DNA of 64,000 bases from Rhodopseudomonas pentothenatexigens (GCF_900218015.1 NZ_UFQQ01000001.1:1-64000); one strand, 5' to 3'. Shown: positions 49,560 through 59,449, counted from the first letter of the stretch. Notes: generated from the sequence alone by a model not told the origin. A program made the numbers and translations.

Positions 49560-51229
49560 TGGCGCGTCCGGACGAGTTTACATTTGCGCCGCTCGGCGGC
49601 GTCGGCGAGATCGGCATGAACCTGTCGATCTACGGCCTCGGCAACCGCACGCAGCGGAGCTGGCTGGCGGTCGACCTCGGCGTATCGTTCGGTGACGAGG
49701 AGCATCTGCCCGGCATCGATCTGATCATGCCGGACATCCGCTTCCTGGAAAAAGAGAAGAAGAACCTGGTCGGGCTGGTGCTGACCCACGCCCACGAGGA
49801 TCATTTCGGGGCGATCATCGATCTGTGGCCGAAGCTCGGCTGCCCGATCTACGCCACCAAGTTCAGTGCCTCGCTGTTCGCCGCCAAGCTCGCGGCCGAG
49901 CGTACCACGCTGAAGATTCCGATCACCGAAGTGCCGTCTGGCGGCACGATCAATCTTGGACCGTTCAGCGTCGAGTTCATCCCGGTGGCGCATTCGATTC
50001 CGGAGAGTCACGCGCTGGCGATCCGCACCTCGGTCGGCACCGTGCTGCACACCGGCGACTGGAAGATCGATCCGACCCCTGTGGTCGGTGCGCCGACCGA
50101 CGAGGCGCGGCTGCGCCAGCTCGGCGACGAAGGCGTGCTGGCGCTGATCGGCGATTCCACCAACGCGGTGCGTGACGGCCGCTCGCCGTCCGAGACCGAA
50201 GTTGCCGCCTCGCTTGCCGGGCTGATCAAGTCGGCCAAGGGCCGCGTCGCGGTGACGACGTTCGCCTCCAATGTCGGCCGCATCCGCGCCGTGGCCGATG
50301 CCGCCAAGGCGGCGGGACGCGAGGTCGTGCTGGTCGGCCGCGCGATGGACCGCGTCACGCAGGTGGCGCGCGAGACCGGCCATCTCGACGGCGTGCAGAG
50401 CTTCCGCGGACCCGAATATTACGGGCATTTCCCGCCCGACAAGGTGCTGGCGCTGTGCACCGGCAGCCAGGGCGAGCCGCGCGCCGCGCTGGCACGGATC
50501 GCACGCGATGATCATCCCGAGGTGACGCTCAACAAGGGCGACTGCGTGATCTTTTCGTCGCGCACCATTCCCGGCAACGAGAAGGCGGTCGGCGGCATCA
50601 TCAACGGGCTGGTGACGCAAGGCATCGAGGTGATCACCGATCGCGATCATCTGGTCCACGTCTCCGGCCATCCGCGCCGCGACGAGCTGCGCGAGATGAT
50701 CTCCTGGGTGCGGCCGCAACTGCTGATCCCGGTGCACGGCGAGGCGCTGCATCTCAACGAGCATGCCAAGCTGGCGCGGCAGATGGGCGTCCCCAAGGTG
50801 ATGGTCTGCCGCAACGGCGACCTGATCCGGCTCGGCCCCGGCGAACCGGCGGTGATCGATCAGCTGCCTTCCGGTCGGCTGTACAAGGACGGCACCATCC
50901 TCGAGCAGGATAGCTCGCGCGCCGTGGTCGAACGTCGCAAGATGGCGTTCGCCGGTTGCGCCTTCGTGGCGCTGGCGCTGACCGAAGCAGGGGAGCTTGC
51001 CGACGATCCCGAGGTCGAGCTGGTCGGGATTCCGGAGAACAACACCGCCGGCGAGCCGATGGATGACATCGTGTTCGATGCGATCGTCTCCACCGTCGAG
51101 GGACTGCCGCGGGCGCGGCGGCGCGATCCGGACGCGGTCGCGGAATCGGTGCGACGCACGGTCCGCTCGATCGTCCAGATGGAATGGGGCAAGAAGCCTT
51201 TGTGCACGGTGCACGTGCTGAGAGTTTGA
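49559..51229 (+). CDS. rnj: Ribonuclease J
   Basis: Metallo-beta-lactamase/beta-CASP ribonuclease acting as 5'-exo- and endonuclease on rRNA and mRNA. About 556 residues. Zinc motif THAHEDH (His77, His79, Asp81, His82), further ligands in HSIPESHA and HTGDWKIDPTPV, and the beta-CASP domain with SGHPRRDELREMI and PVHGEALHL. The ATG at 49559 overlaps the birA stop; a GTG one codon earlier is an alternative. The birA-rnj-mce order is the standard Rhizobiales neighbourhood. Confidence 0.95.
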   Translation: MARPDEFTFAPLGGVGEIGMNLSIYGLGNRTQRSWLAVDLGVSFGDEEHLPGIDLIMPDIRFLEKEKKNLVGLVLTHAHEDHFGAIIDLWPKLGCPIYATKFSASLFAAKLAAERTTLKIPITEVPSGGTINLGPFSVEFIPVAHSIPESHALAIRTSVGTVLHTGDWKIDPTPVVGAPTDEARLRQLGDEGVLALIGDSTNAVRDGRSPSETEVAASLAGLIKSAKGRVAVTTFASNVGRIRAVADAAKAAGREVVLVGRAMDRVTQVARETGHLDGVQSFRGPEYYGHFPPDKVLALCTGSQGEPRAALARIARDDHPEVTLNKGDCVIFSSRTIPGNEKAVGGIINGLVTQGIEVITDRDHLVHVSGHPRRDELREMISWVRPQLLIPVHGEALHLNEHAKLARQMGVPKVMVCRNGDLIRLGPGEPAVIDQLPSGRLYKDGTILEQDSSRAVVERRKMAFAGCAFVALALTEAGELADDPEVELVGIPENNTAGEPMDDIVFDAIVSTVEGLPRARRRDPDAVAESVRRTVRSIVQMEWGKKPLCTVHVLRV

Positions 51230-51267
51230 GATAAACACCATAAGAACACGACAACAGAGAGGGTGAC

Positions 51268-51672
51268 ATGCTCGGACGGCTCAACCACGTGGCGATCGCG
51301 GTGAAGGATGCGGTGCAGGCCGCGAAGGTGTACGGCGCCGGATTCGACGCGGCGATCTCGGATGCTGTGCCGCTGCCGGAGCACGGCGTCATCACCGTGT
51401 TCGTGACGCTGCCGAACACCAAGATCGAGTTCATCCAGCCGCTCGGCGAAGCCTCGCCGATCGCCAAGTTTCTCGAGCGCAATGCCGACGGCGGCATCCA
51501 CCACGTCTGCTACGAAGTGCCGGACATCATCGAAGCGCGCGACCGCCTGACCAAGGAAGGCGCGCGCGTGCTCGGCGACGGCAATCCGAAGATCGGCGCG
51601 CACGGCAAGCCGGTGCTGTTCTTCCATCCGAAGGACTTCTCCGGCGCGCTGGTCGAGATCGAACAAGCCTGA
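51268..51672 (+). CDS. mce: Methylmalonyl-CoA epimerase
   Basis: Interconverts (R)- and (S)-methylmalonyl-CoA in propionyl-CoA metabolism. A 134-residue vicinal-oxygen-chelate fold protein beginning MLGRLNHVAIAVKD; likely metal ligands are His7, Gln57, His79 (GGIHHVCYEV) and Glu130 (GALVEIEQA). KPVLFFHPKDFSGALVEIEQ is characteristic of this family rather than other glyoxalases. AGAGAGGG is upstream of the ATG. Confidence 0.93.
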   Translation: MLGRLNHVAIAVKDAVQAAKVYGAGFDAAISDAVPLPEHGVITVFVTLPNTKIEFIQPLGEASPIAKFLERNADGGIHHVCYEVPDIIEARDRLTKEGARVLGDGNPKIGAHGKPVLFFHPKDFSGALVEIEQA

Positions 51673-51676
51673 GCCG

Positions 51677-51958
51677 ATGATCTCCCAGATCGCCGGGCTG
51701 CTCGCGATCTACTTCGTGCTGTGGTGGATCGTATTGTTCGTGACGCTGCCGTTCGGCGTGCGCAGCCACGCCGAAAGCGATGGCGAGGGGGCGGCGCCCG
51801 GTACCGATCCCGGCGCGCCGGTCGCGCCGCTGCTGGCGCGCAAGGCGCTGTGGACTACGCTGATCTCCGCCGTGATCTTCTCGGTCGCACTATACGCGTA
51901 TCGCTCCGGCTGGCTGGGCATCGATCGTCTCGCCAAGCTGATGAATCTGCCGTTGTAG
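51677..51958 (+). CDS. DUF1467 family small membrane protein
   Basis: A 93-residue protein with two helices (about 1-22 and 57-76) and the conserved start ISQIAGLLAIYFVLWWIVLFVTLPFGVRS typical of DUF1467. Its function is unknown; it regularly lies between mce and proS in Rhizobiales. Four bases separate it from mce, so they are probably co-transcribed. Here the copper cassette intervenes before proS. Confidence 0.88.
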   Translation: MISQIAGLLAIYFVLWWIVLFVTLPFGVRSHAESDGEGAAPGTDPGAPVAPLLARKALWTTLISAVIFSVALYAYRSGWLGIDRLAKLMNLPL

Positions 51959-52182
51959 CGGCTGAGCAGCGCGCAACGCGACGCTGTCGAGGCGCGGACT
52001 GATTGCAGCGCGATTCCCATGTGTGCACGCACGATTCGCCGAGAGGTGTTTCGTTACGTTCGCTCAGCCGACGACACTCGTCATCAAACGAATCACTCTG
52101 CCAACAGTTGTTGTTGGATGGCTTCGCCGCGCGCGAGTGACGCGCTTGGCGATTCGTACAATGAAAAATAGTGCCGAGACGA

Positions 52183-52218
52183 CGCTGAAAAAGAAAAAGC
52201 AGGGCGCGACGCCCTGCT
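52183..52218 (-). terminator. Orphan minus-strand rho-independent terminator
   Basis: On the minus strand the stem AGCAGGGCG/CGCCCTGCT (52210-52218 with 52198-52206, 3-base loop) is followed by TTTTTCTTTTTC. No minus-strand gene ends here, so it probably terminates an unannotated transcript. The plus-strand downstream side lacks a T-run. Confidence 0.8.
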
Positions 52219-52400
52219 GAAAAACTTGTCGACCCTATGATTTTCCCGAATACTTGTTGATTTGGTTGGCCGGGCGACGCTCATTGGTGAACGTCAGGGT
52301 TCCTCCCGAGACTTGGACCACTCAGACCTTCGCCGCTGAGGCTTAGCCTGTGGTTGTATTGGTAGCGTATCCGGGGCGGTTTGTCATCATTCACGGCAAC
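52198..52400 (-). ncRNA. Candidate small RNA (boundaries uncertain)
   Basis: Inferred from the orphan terminator at its 3' end. The region between about 52400 and 52218 on the minus strand has no credible protein frame: one 14-codon ATG frame (52387-52343) without a ribosome site, and another frame that crosses the terminator. The 5' end is a guess. It does not match any RNA family I can recognise. Confidence 0.35.
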
Positions 52401-52531
52401 GAATGTTCAAATTTAAGGCAAGACGTGAAATGAACGAAAACTTGCCACCTGCATTCGCTTGGCGGTTTCGTTTGGCGCACTTGGCTTAGTCGTGCGATGG
52501 TAGAATCCTGAAGCCGGCGCAGCGGACCTGC

Positions 52532-52936
52532 ATGATAATTCATCAGCCCACCCCCTTGATCACGCTGCTTCGCGCTTTCGGGCCGGCGATGCTGGTCGGC
52601 GTTGTGGTGCTGGTGCAGGTGCTGGCGCCGATCGGGGTGGTTCGCTTCATGGCCGGCGCGATCGCCGATCCGGTCGGCGCGGCGCCGCATTGCGCGGCGT
52701 TGGCACAGCCGGGGCAGGCTTCGGATACCGCCCCGACCGGCCATAATGTCGGCTGCTGCGTGATCTGTTCGCTCGGGCTCGGTAGCGCGCCGGCGCTTCC
52801 GCCGCAGGACGTCGTCGCGGCGCGGTTTGCCCAGGCGGTGATCTGGCACCTTGTGGGTGCAGCGGCCGTCGACGCCGGGCAGTTCGTTCATGCTCAGGCA
52901 CGGGCGCCACCTGCATTGGCTGCGGCCTTTGCCTGA
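52532..52936 (+). CDS. DUF2946-like membrane protein with Cys/His cluster
   Basis: A 134-residue protein with one clear helix (about 17-40, AMLVGVVVLVQVLAPIGVVRF), then PHCAALAQ and GHNVGCCVICSLG, giving Cys54, Cys75, Cys76 and Cys79 with His53 and His71, and an ARAPP tail. The pattern is like DUF2946 proteins, often found next to copper genes. Metal binding is plausible but not proven. The start lacks a strong ribosome site. It is the first gene of the copper cassette, 121 bases before the PCuAC gene. Confidence 0.7.
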   Translation: MIIHQPTPLITLLRAFGPAMLVGVVVLVQVLAPIGVVRFMAGAIADPVGAAPHCAALAQPGQASDTAPTGHNVGCCVICSLGLGSAPALPPQDVVAARFAQAVIWHLVGAAAVDAGQFVHAQARAPPALAAAFA

Positions 52937-53057
52937 TCGCGGCATCCGCCGCTCTCTTCCTTGCGACCCTCGCTCGACGGCGCGTCGCCCTGCATCCGGG
53001 GAACGCGGCTGCCGGAGCGTTCGTTCTCCACTCCTCAACCGACAGAAAGACCCACCC

Positions 53058-53597
53058 ATGAACAAGCTCATCCGCAGCGTCGCGTCGATCGCCGTCGCCA
53101 CCTTGCTGTCCACCGCCGCGGTCCAGGCCGCCGAGGTCAAGGCCGGCGATCTGGTGATCAGCCAGTCCTGGAGCCGCGCCACCCCGGGCGGCGCCAAGGT
53201 CGCCGGCGGCTTCCTGACGATTCAGAACAAGGGCAGCAGCGTCGATCGCCTGGTGTCCGGCACCGCCGACATCGCCGGCAAGGTCGAGATCCACGAGATG
53301 TCGATGGACAACGGCGTGATGAAGATGCGCCCGCTCGACAAGGGGCTGGCGATCGAGCCCGGCAAGACCGTGACGCTGATGCCGGGCAGCTACCACATCA
53401 TGCTGATGGACCTGAAGGGCCCGCTGAAGCAGGGCGACAAGGTGCCGGTGACGCTGCAGTTCGAAAAGGCCGGCAAGGTCCAGGTGACGCTCGACGTCGA
53501 AGGCGTCGGCGCCAAGGCGCCCGGCGACACCGGCGGCAGCATGATGAAGATGGATCACGGCACCATGGACCACAGCGGCCACGGGATGAAGAAGTGA
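53058..53597 (+). CDS. Periplasmic copper chaperone PCu(A)C
   Basis: A 179-residue exported protein that carries Cu(I) to cytochrome oxidase assembly. Signal peptide residues 1-25 (MNKLIRSVASIAVATLLSTAAVQAA). The Cu(I) site HxnMxnHxM is visible as His79, Met90, His113 and Met115 (VEIHEMSMDNGVMKM ... GSYHIMLMDL). The C-terminal tail MMKMDHGTMDHSGHGMKK is Met/His-rich and should bind more copper. Its stop overlaps the start of the YcnI gene. Confidence 0.93.
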   Translation: MNKLIRSVASIAVATLLSTAAVQAAEVKAGDLVISQSWSRATPGGAKVAGGFLTIQNKGSSVDRLVSGTADIAGKVEIHEMSMDNGVMKMRPLDKGLAIEPGKTVTLMPGSYHIMLMDLKGPLKQGDKVPVTLQFEKAGKVQVTLDVEGVGAKAPGDTGGSMMKMDHGTMDHSGHGMKK

Positions 53598-54124
53598 TGC
53601 GATCCCGATCCGTATCGGCAGCGGCGGCCCTCGTGGCCGCCGCTCTGGGCGCCGGTCCAGCGCTGGCCCATGTCACGCTGCAGCCGAACAAGGCTGTGGC
53701 CGGCAATTACTTCCAGGCGGCGCTCAGCGTGCCGCACGGCTGCGACGGCAGCGCAACGCTCGCGGTGCGGGTCAAAATTCCGGACGGCGTGCTGTCGGTG
53801 AAGCCGCAGATGAAGCCGGGCTGGTCGGTCGAGATCAAGACCCGCAAGATCGCGGGCGAACAGCCGAAGCTGCACGGCAAGACCATCACCGAAACCGTCG
53901 ACGAAGTAACCTGGCGCGGCGGCCCGCTCCCGGATAATCTCTACGATACCTTCGGCCTGGTGATGAAACTGCCAGACGCTGCCGGCAAGACGCTGTACTT
54001 CCCGGTGGTGCAGGAATGCGAGAAGGGCGTTTCGCGCTGGATCGAGATCCCGGCCGCTGGGCAGAAGGCGGACGCCCTGCACGAGCCGGCCCCGGCGCTG
54101 CGGCTCGAGCCGAAGGTGCCGTGA
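53597..54124 (+). CDS. ycnI: YcnI-family (DUF1775) copper-binding protein
   Basis: A 175-residue exported protein. The signal peptide ends ...PALA, so the mature N-terminus is His25 (HVTLQPNKA), which together with Trp106 (DEVTWRGG) can form the mono-His copper brace described for YcnI. Fold is DUF1775. Cellular location periplasmic here. It overlaps PCuAC upstream and the CopCD gene downstream, all three translationally coupled, arguing for joint work in copper uptake. Confidence 0.9.
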   Translation: MRSRSVSAAAALVAAALGAGPALAHVTLQPNKAVAGNYFQAALSVPHGCDGSATLAVRVKIPDGVLSVKPQMKPGWSVEIKTRKIAGEQPKLHGKTITETVDEVTWRGGPLPDNLYDTFGLVMKLPDAAGKTLYFPVVQECEKGVSRWIEIPAAGQKADALHEPAPALRLEPKVP

Positions 54125-55719
54125 CGGCGGCTCGCCGACAGACGCGCAGCCGCGGGCGTTGGCTGGCCTGGATCACGGTGATCGCCGTGATGCTGTGGCC
54201 GGCGCTCGCGGCCGCGCATGCCAGCCTGGTCTCCAGCGATCCCGCGGCAGATTCGGTGCTGGCGACGGCGCCGCATAGCTTCACGCTGACCTTCAACGAA
54301 CCGGTGACCGCGCTGCGGCTGCAACTGATCGATCCGCGCGGCCGGAGCCATCCGGTCAGCGCGATCGACCAGGACGGCGCGACGCTGCGCTTCAAGCCGC
54401 CGGCGCCGCTGGGTGAGGGCGCACACCTGCTGAGCTGGCGGGTGTCGTCCGCTGACGGCCATCCGATCGGCGGAGCGCTGACGTTCTGGATCGGCACGCC
54501 CGGCCAAAGGCTGCCGGCCATCGAGGTGCCCGACGATCCGATGCGTCGCACCGCGATCTGGCTGACTAGGATTGCGTTCGAGCTGACGCTGCTGATGGCG
54601 GTCGGCGGCGCGGCATTTCTCGGCTGGGTCGCCGCAGCCCCGTCGCGCGGTGCACGGGCCGGCTGCGCCGCCGTCGCGCTGCTTGGTCTCGCTGCGCTCA
54701 CTCTCTCGGTCGGCCTGCAGGGGCTGGACGTGCTCGACCTGCCGCTTTCCCGGATCGGCGAGGCTGCGGTATGGCGGGCCGGCGGGTCCGGCTCGTTCGG
54801 CGACGCCGCGGCGCTGTCCGGCATCGCATTGATGGTGGCGCTGCTGTCGCTGCGCTGGCGCGGCTGGAATGCGCGGCTGCTGTCGCTCGGCGCGGTGGCT
54901 GGACTGGGGACGGCGTTCGCGGTCAGCGGCCATGCCGCCACGGCCGAACCGCGCGCGCTCGCATCCGCCGCGGTGTGGGTGCATGGCGTCAGCCTCGCGC
55001 TGTGGATCGGCGCGCTGCTGCCGCTCGCGATCGCGATCGGCAAGCGCGACACGGCGCCGGCGACGCTGCGGCGGTTCTCGCGCACGATCCCGCTGGCGAT
55101 CGTGGCGCTGCTGGTCAGCGGCGTGGCACTGGCCGCGATCGAACTCGGAACGGTCGATGCGCTGTGGCAGAGCGATTACGGCCGGGTGCTGCTCGGCAAG
55201 CTGGCGCTGGTGCTCGGACTGCTCGGCCTGGCGCTGTGGAACCGGGTCCGGTTGACGCCGCGTCTGATGGCGGGCGACGCGGCCGCGGTGCGGACGATGC
55301 GGGCCAGCATCTTCGCCGAGCTGATGCTGGTGATCGCGATTCTCGGCGTGGTCGGTCTGTGGCGGTTCACGCCGCCGCCGCGCAGCGGCGCCGCCGTGGC
55401 CGCGGACGTCGTGCACCTCCATGGCGAGCGGGCGATGGCCACGGTCACGCTGACGCCGGCCCGTGCCGGTCCGGTGCAGATCGAGGTGCTGCTGCAGACC
55501 GCCGACGAGGCGCCGCTCGCCGCCCAGGCGGTCACGGTGACGCTCGCCAATCCCGACGCTGGCATCGAGCCGCTCAGCGCCGCAGCGCAAAGGACGGCGG
55601 AGGGGCCGTGGCGGACGCGCCTGACCGCCCCGGTGCCCGGGCGGTGGACGCTGACGCTGGGGGTGCTGATCTCGGACTTCGAGAAGGTGAACCTCGAAGC
55701 CCCGATCGTGATTCGATAG
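54121..55719 (+). CDS. CopC-CopD fusion copper import protein (YcnJ-like)
   Basis: About 532 residues from a GTG overlapping the ycnI stop. After a signal peptide, the mature N-terminus His33 begins a CopC domain (HASLVSSDPAADSV; SADGHPIGG with Asp112 and His114 as copper ligands), followed by a CopD domain with about eight transmembrane helices (about 145-430) and a C-terminal extracytoplasmic part with beta-strand character. CopCD fusions import copper into or across the inner membrane. The four-gene cassette has no cytosolic metallothionein or P-type ATPase nearby. Confidence 0.9.
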   Translation: MTAARRQTRSRGRWLAWITVIAVMLWPALAAAHASLVSSDPAADSVLATAPHSFTLTFNEPVTALRLQLIDPRGRSHPVSAIDQDGATLRFKPPAPLGEGAHLLSWRVSSADGHPIGGALTFWIGTPGQRLPAIEVPDDPMRRTAIWLTRIAFELTLLMAVGGAAFLGWVAAAPSRGARAGCAAVALLGLAALTLSVGLQGLDVLDLPLSRIGEAAVWRAGGSGSFGDAAALSGIALMVALLSLRWRGWNARLLSLGAVAGLGTAFAVSGHAATAEPRALASAAVWVHGVSLALWIGALLPLAIAIGKRDTAPATLRRFSRTIPLAIVALLVSGVALAAIELGTVDALWQSDYGRVLLGKLALVLGLLGLALWNRVRLTPRLMAGDAAAVRTMRASIFAELMLVIAILGVVGLWRFTPPPRSGAAVAADVVHLHGERAMATVTLTPARAGPVQIEVLLQTADEAPLAAQAVTVTLANPDAGIEPLSAAAQRTAEGPWRTRLTAPVPGRWTLTLGVLISDFEKVNLEAPIVIR

Positions 55720-55890
55720 TCGGGTGCCGAGCACCTGGCCGCCGTGCTAGGACCGCGTCCGGCCTGCGCCGCAGCGCGGCGAATCCGGCCCGAATTGCCG
55801 AACTGCGCGGCCCGCGCCCTTGTGTTTTGGCGTCCGATCCGGTTTCACTGGCGCAAATTCAGCTTCCACCCGATTCTCCGAGCAAATCCC

Positions 55891-57207
55891 ATGCGTTTGT
55901 CGCGCTTCTTCCTGCCGATCCTGAAGGAAAACCCGAAGGAGGCCGAGATCGTCTCGCACCGGCTGATGCTGCGCGCGGGCATGCTGCGGCAGGAGGCCGC
56001 CGGCATCTACGCCTGGCTGCCGCTCGGCCATCGCGTGTTGAAGAAGATCGAGCAGATCGTCCGCGAGGAGCAGAATCGCGCCGGCGCGATCGAGCTGTTG
56101 ATGCCGACGCTGCAGCTCGCCGATCTGTGGCGCGAGAGCGGTCGCTATGACGCCTACGGTCCGGAGATGCTGCGGATCGCCGACCGGCATAAGCGGGAAT
56201 TGCTGTACGGCCCGACCAACGAGGAAATGATCACCGAGATCTTCCGGGCCTACATCAAGTCCTACAAGAGCCTGCCGCTGAATCTGTATCATATTCAATG
56301 GAAATTCCGCGACGAGCAGCGCCCGCGGTTCGGTGTGATGCGCGGCCGCGAATTCCTGATGAAGGACGCTTACTCGTTCGACGTCGATGAAGCCGGCGCG
56401 CGCAAGTCCTACAACAAGATGTTCGTGGCGTACCTGCGCACCTTCGCCAGGATGGGGCTGAAGGCGATCCCGATGCGCGCCGAGACCGGCCCGATCGGCG
56501 GCGACCTGTCCCACGAATTCATCGTGCTGGCCGAGACCGGCGAGTCGGGCGTGTTCATCGACCGTGACGTGCTCAACCTGCCGGTGCCGGACGAGAACGT
56601 CGATTACGACGGCGACCTGACCCCGATCATCAAGCAGTGGACCTCGGTCTATGCGGCGACCGAGGACGTCCACGAGCCGGCGCGCTACGAGAGCGAAGTG
56701 CCGGAGGCGAACCGCCTCAATACCCGCGGCATCGAGGTCGGCCAGATCTTCTACTTCGGCACCAAATACTCGGACTCGATGAAGGCCAACGTCACCGGGC
56801 CGGACGGCACCGATGCGCCGATTCACGGCGGCTCCTACGGCGTCGGCGTGTCGCGGCTGGTCGGCGCGATCATCGAGGCCTGCCACGACGACAACGGCAT
56901 CATCTGGCCGGAGGCGGTGGCGCCGTTCCGGGTCACCATCCTCAATCTGAAGCAGGGCGATGCCGCGACCGACGCGGCCTGCGACCAGCTGTATCGCGAA
57001 CTCTCGGCCAAGGGCGTCGAGGTGCTGTACGACGACACAGATCAGCGCGCCGGCGCGAAGTTTGCGACCGCGGACCTGATCGGCATTCCGTGGCAGCTCC
57101 ACGTCGGTCCGCGCGGACTCGCCGAGGGCAAGGTCGAACTCAAGCGGCGCAGCGACGGCTCGCGTGAAAACCTCGCGCTCGCCGATGTGGTCTCACGTCT
57201 GACGTAA
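55891..57207 (+). CDS. proS: Prolyl-tRNA synthetase (short, bacterial type without editing insert)
   Basis: Charges tRNA-Pro. The start is the ATG giving [31 protein letters not shown]; an open frame extends 49 codons upstream without support. 438 residues, as in alphaproteobacterial ProS that lack the INS editing domain. Class II motifs: motif 2 [26 protein letters not shown] and motif 3 [17 protein letters not shown], then a C-terminal anticodon domain. It begins the proS-lolC-lolD unit; the 171-base gap from copCD shows no terminator. Confidence 0.96.
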   Translation: MRLSRFFLPILKENPKEAEIVSHRLMLRAGMLRQEAAGIYAWLPLGHRVLKKIEQIVREEQNRAGAIELLMPTLQLADLWRESGRYDAYGPEMLRIADRHKRELLYGPTNEEMITEIFRAYIKSYKSLPLNLYHIQWKFRDEQRPRFGVMRGREFLMKDAYSFDVDEAGARKSYNKMFVAYLRTFARMGLKAIPMRAETGPIGGDLSHEFIVLAETGESGVFIDRDVLNLPVPDENVDYDGDLTPIIKQWTSVYAATEDVHEPARYESEVPEANRLNTRGIEVGQIFYFGTKYSDSMKANVTGPDGTDAPIHGGSYGVGVSRLVGAIIEACHDDNGIIWPEAVAPFRVTILNLKQGDAATDAACDQLYRELSAKGVEVLYDDTDQRAGAKFATADLIGIPWQLHVGPRGLAEGKVELKRRSDGSRENLALADVVSRLT

Positions 57208-57286
57208 TAGGCACTTATCCACCGCGGGCCTGAGCGGCGAGGGCGGCGTCGGCCAGATAAAGCCCGAATCGTGTGAAATTCGGACT

Positions 57287-58567
57287 ATGGATCACGCCAT
57301 GAACGAGCCTGTTCGGACCCCTCCTTTCGCGCCATTCGAATGGCTGCTCTCCGGGCGCTACCTGCGGGCGCGTCGGCGTGAGGGGTTCATCTCGGTGATC
57401 GCCGGCTTCTCGTTCCTCGGCATCATGCTGGGGGTGGCGACGCTGATCATCGTGATGGCGGTGATGAACGGCTTCCGCAAAGAGCTGCTCGACAAGATTC
57501 TCGGCCTCAACGGCCATCTGCTGGTGCAGCCACTGGAAAGCCCGCTGACCGATTGGAAGGATGTCGCCGACCGGCTCAGCGGCGTGCAGGGCATCAAGCT
57601 GGCCGCGCCGGTGGTCGACGGTCAGGCGCTGGCGTCGTCGCCGTTCAACGCCTCGGGCGTGTTCGTGCGCGGCATCCGCGCCGAGGACCTCAACCGGCTG
57701 TCGTCGATCGCCAATCATCTGAAGCAGGGCACGCTGGAAGGGTTCGACGACGGCCAGGGCGTTGCGATTGGCCGGCGGCTCGCCGATCAGCTCTCGCTGC
57801 ACGCCGGCGACAGCATCACGCTGGTGGCGCCGCGCGGCGCGGTGACGCCGATGGGCACGACGCCGCGGATCAAGCCGTACAAGGTGGCGGCGGTGTTCGA
57901 GATCGGCATGTCCGAATACGACTCGACCTTCGTGTTCATGCCGCTGAAGGAGGCGCAGGCGTATTTCAACCGCGCTAACGACGTCACCGCGATCGAAGTC
58001 TATACCGACAATCCGGACAGGATCGACGCCTTCCGCAAGGCGGTGACCGAGGCGGCGGGGCGGCCGGTGTTCCTGGTCGACTGGCGGCAGCGCAACTCGA
58101 CGTTCTTCAACGCGCTGCAGGTCGAGCGCAACGTCATGTTCCTGATCCTGACGCTGATCGTGCTGGTGGCGGCGCTCAACATCATCTCGGGCCTGATCAT
58201 GCTGGTGAAGGACAAGGGCGCCGACATCGCGATCCTGCGCACCATGGGGGCGACGCAGGGCTCGATCATGCGGGTGTTCCTGATCACCGGCGCGGCGATC
58301 GGCGTGGTCGGCACGCTGACCGGGTTCTTCGTCGGCCTCCTGGTGTGCCTCAATATCGAGTCGATCCGGCAATTCCTGTCCTGGGTCACCAACACCGAAT
58401 TGTTCTCGCCGGAACTGTATTTCCTGTCGAAGCTGCCGGCCGAGGTCGACTTCGCCGAGACCAGCGCGGTGGTGATCATGGCGCTGACGCTGTCGTTCCT
58501 CGCCACGCTGTACCCGTCGTGGCGCGCCGCGCGCCTCGATCCGGTCGAAGCGCTGCGCTACGAGTAA
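57287..58567 (+). CDS. lolC: Lipoprotein-releasing ABC transporter permease
   Basis: FtsX-type permease of the LolCDE complex, which detaches outer-membrane lipoproteins from the inner membrane. The 426-residue protein has four helices (near 37-60, 285-307, 330-355, 390-410) and LNGHLLVQP, the LolC/E hallmark. In alphaproteobacteria one such gene usually serves as both LolC and LolE. The ATG at 57287 is given; one at 57299 is an alternative. lolD follows after 11 bases. Confidence 0.94.
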   Translation: MDHAMNEPVRTPPFAPFEWLLSGRYLRARRREGFISVIAGFSFLGIMLGVATLIIVMAVMNGFRKELLDKILGLNGHLLVQPLESPLTDWKDVADRLSGVQGIKLAAPVVDGQALASSPFNASGVFVRGIRAEDLNRLSSIANHLKQGTLEGFDDGQGVAIGRRLADQLSLHAGDSITLVAPRGAVTPMGTTPRIKPYKVAAVFEIGMSEYDSTFVFMPLKEAQAYFNRANDVTAIEVYTDNPDRIDAFRKAVTEAAGRPVFLVDWRQRNSTFFNALQVERNVMFLILTLIVLVAALNIISGLIMLVKDKGADIAILRTMGATQGSIMRVFLITGAAIGVVGTLTGFFVGLLVCLNIESIRQFLSWVTNTELFSPELYFLSKLPAEVDFAETSAVVIMALTLSFLATLYPSWRAARLDPVEALRYE

Positions 58568-58578
58568 GGCGAAACACG

Positions 58579-59277
58579 ATGGAGCAGGGCGCCGAAGACA
58601 TCCCGGTCGTGTACCTTCACGACATCAAGCGGCACTATTCGCAAGGCGAGGCGACGCTGACCATCCTCGACGGCGCCAAGCTGGCGCTGTGGGCGGGGCA
58701 GTCGGTGGCGCTGGTGGCGCCGTCGGGCTCGGGCAAGTCGACTCTGCTGCACATCGCCGGGCTGCTCGAACATCCCGACGACGGCGAGGTCTATGTCGGC
58801 GGTGCCGCGACCTCGGCGCTGACCGACGCCGAGCGCACCCAGATTCGCCGTACCGACATCGGCTTCGTCTACCAGTCGCACCGGCTGCTGCCGGAATTCA
58901 CCGCGCTGGAAAACGTGATGATGCCGCAGATGATCCGCGGCCTGAAACGCAAGGAGACGATCAGCCGCTCCAAGGAAATCCTGGCCTATCTCGGGCTCGG
59001 CGACCGCATCACCCATCGGCCCTCGGAATTGTCGGGAGGCGAGCAGCAGCGCGTCGCGATCGCCCGCGCGGTCGCCAACGCGCCGCGCGTGCTGTTCGCC
59101 GACGAGCCGACCGGCAATCTCGATCCGCACACCGCCGATCACGTGTTCAATGCGCTGATGCAGCTGGTCAAGGCGACCCGGGTGGCGATGCTGATCGCCA
59201 CCCACAACATGGAACTGGCCGGCCGGATGGACCGCCGGGTGTCGCTGCAGGACGGCGTGGTGGTCGAACTGGAATAG
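58579..59277 (+). CDS. lolD: Lipoprotein-releasing ABC transporter ATPase
   Basis: ATPase partner of LolC. The 232-residue protein has Walker [10 protein letters not shown] at about 47-55, the LolD-type Q-loop [21 protein letters not shown], the signature LSGGEQQR and Walker [13 protein letters not shown], and the switch His in ATHNMELA. Typical of the MacB/LolD group. It lies directly after lolC and ends before a palindromic repeat. Confidence 0.95.
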   Translation: MEQGAEDIPVVYLHDIKRHYSQGEATLTILDGAKLALWAGQSVALVAPSGSGKSTLLHIAGLLEHPDDGEVYVGGAATSALTDAERTQIRRTDIGFVYQSHRLLPEFTALENVMMPQMIRGLKRKETISRSKEILAYLGLGDRITHRPSELSGGEQQRVAIARAVANAPRVLFADEPTGNLDPHTADHVFNALMQLVKATRVAMLIATHNMELAGRMDRRVSLQDGVVVELE

Positions 59278-59330
59278 CGCGGGCGGCCGGCTTCAGCGCG
59301 TCGTCGCTTCAGCACGTCATTGCTTTAGCC

Positions 59331-59449
59331 GTCATTCCGGGGCGCTCGCGTCAGCGAGCGAACCCGGAATCCCGCAGTGCAGGGCCAAGGGCCTGAACGC
59401 AGAACATCTCGAGATTCCGGGTTCGCGCTTGCGCGCGCCCCGGAATGAC
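59331..59449. repeat. Long inverted repeat element after lolD
   Basis: Outer arms GTCATTCCGGGGCGC and its inverse GCGCCCCGGAATGAC, and inner arms TTCCGGGTTCGC-like, enclose about 40 bases (59331-59372 with 59411-59449). It is a dispersed extragenic palindrome of the type frequent in Bradyrhizobium and Rhodopseudomonas, in the gap between convergent lolD and the DUF3551 gene, and could terminate both. Confidence 0.75.

Larger units (their letters stand above)
51959..52531. other. Gene-free 573-base stretch before the copper cassette
   Basis: Lower in GC than the flanks. It holds a strong minus-strand terminator (see 52183-52218) and a possible small RNA on the minus strand. The short minus-strand open frame beginning at 52284 runs straight through the terminator stem and is therefore doubtful. 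The right end must carry the promoter of the copper genes. Confidence 0.5.

Noticed and set aside
52093-52284. Minus-strand 63-codon frame near the copper cassette
   Set aside because: It passes through the strong terminator stem, so a transcript ending there would lack a stop codon; no good ribosome site at proper distance.
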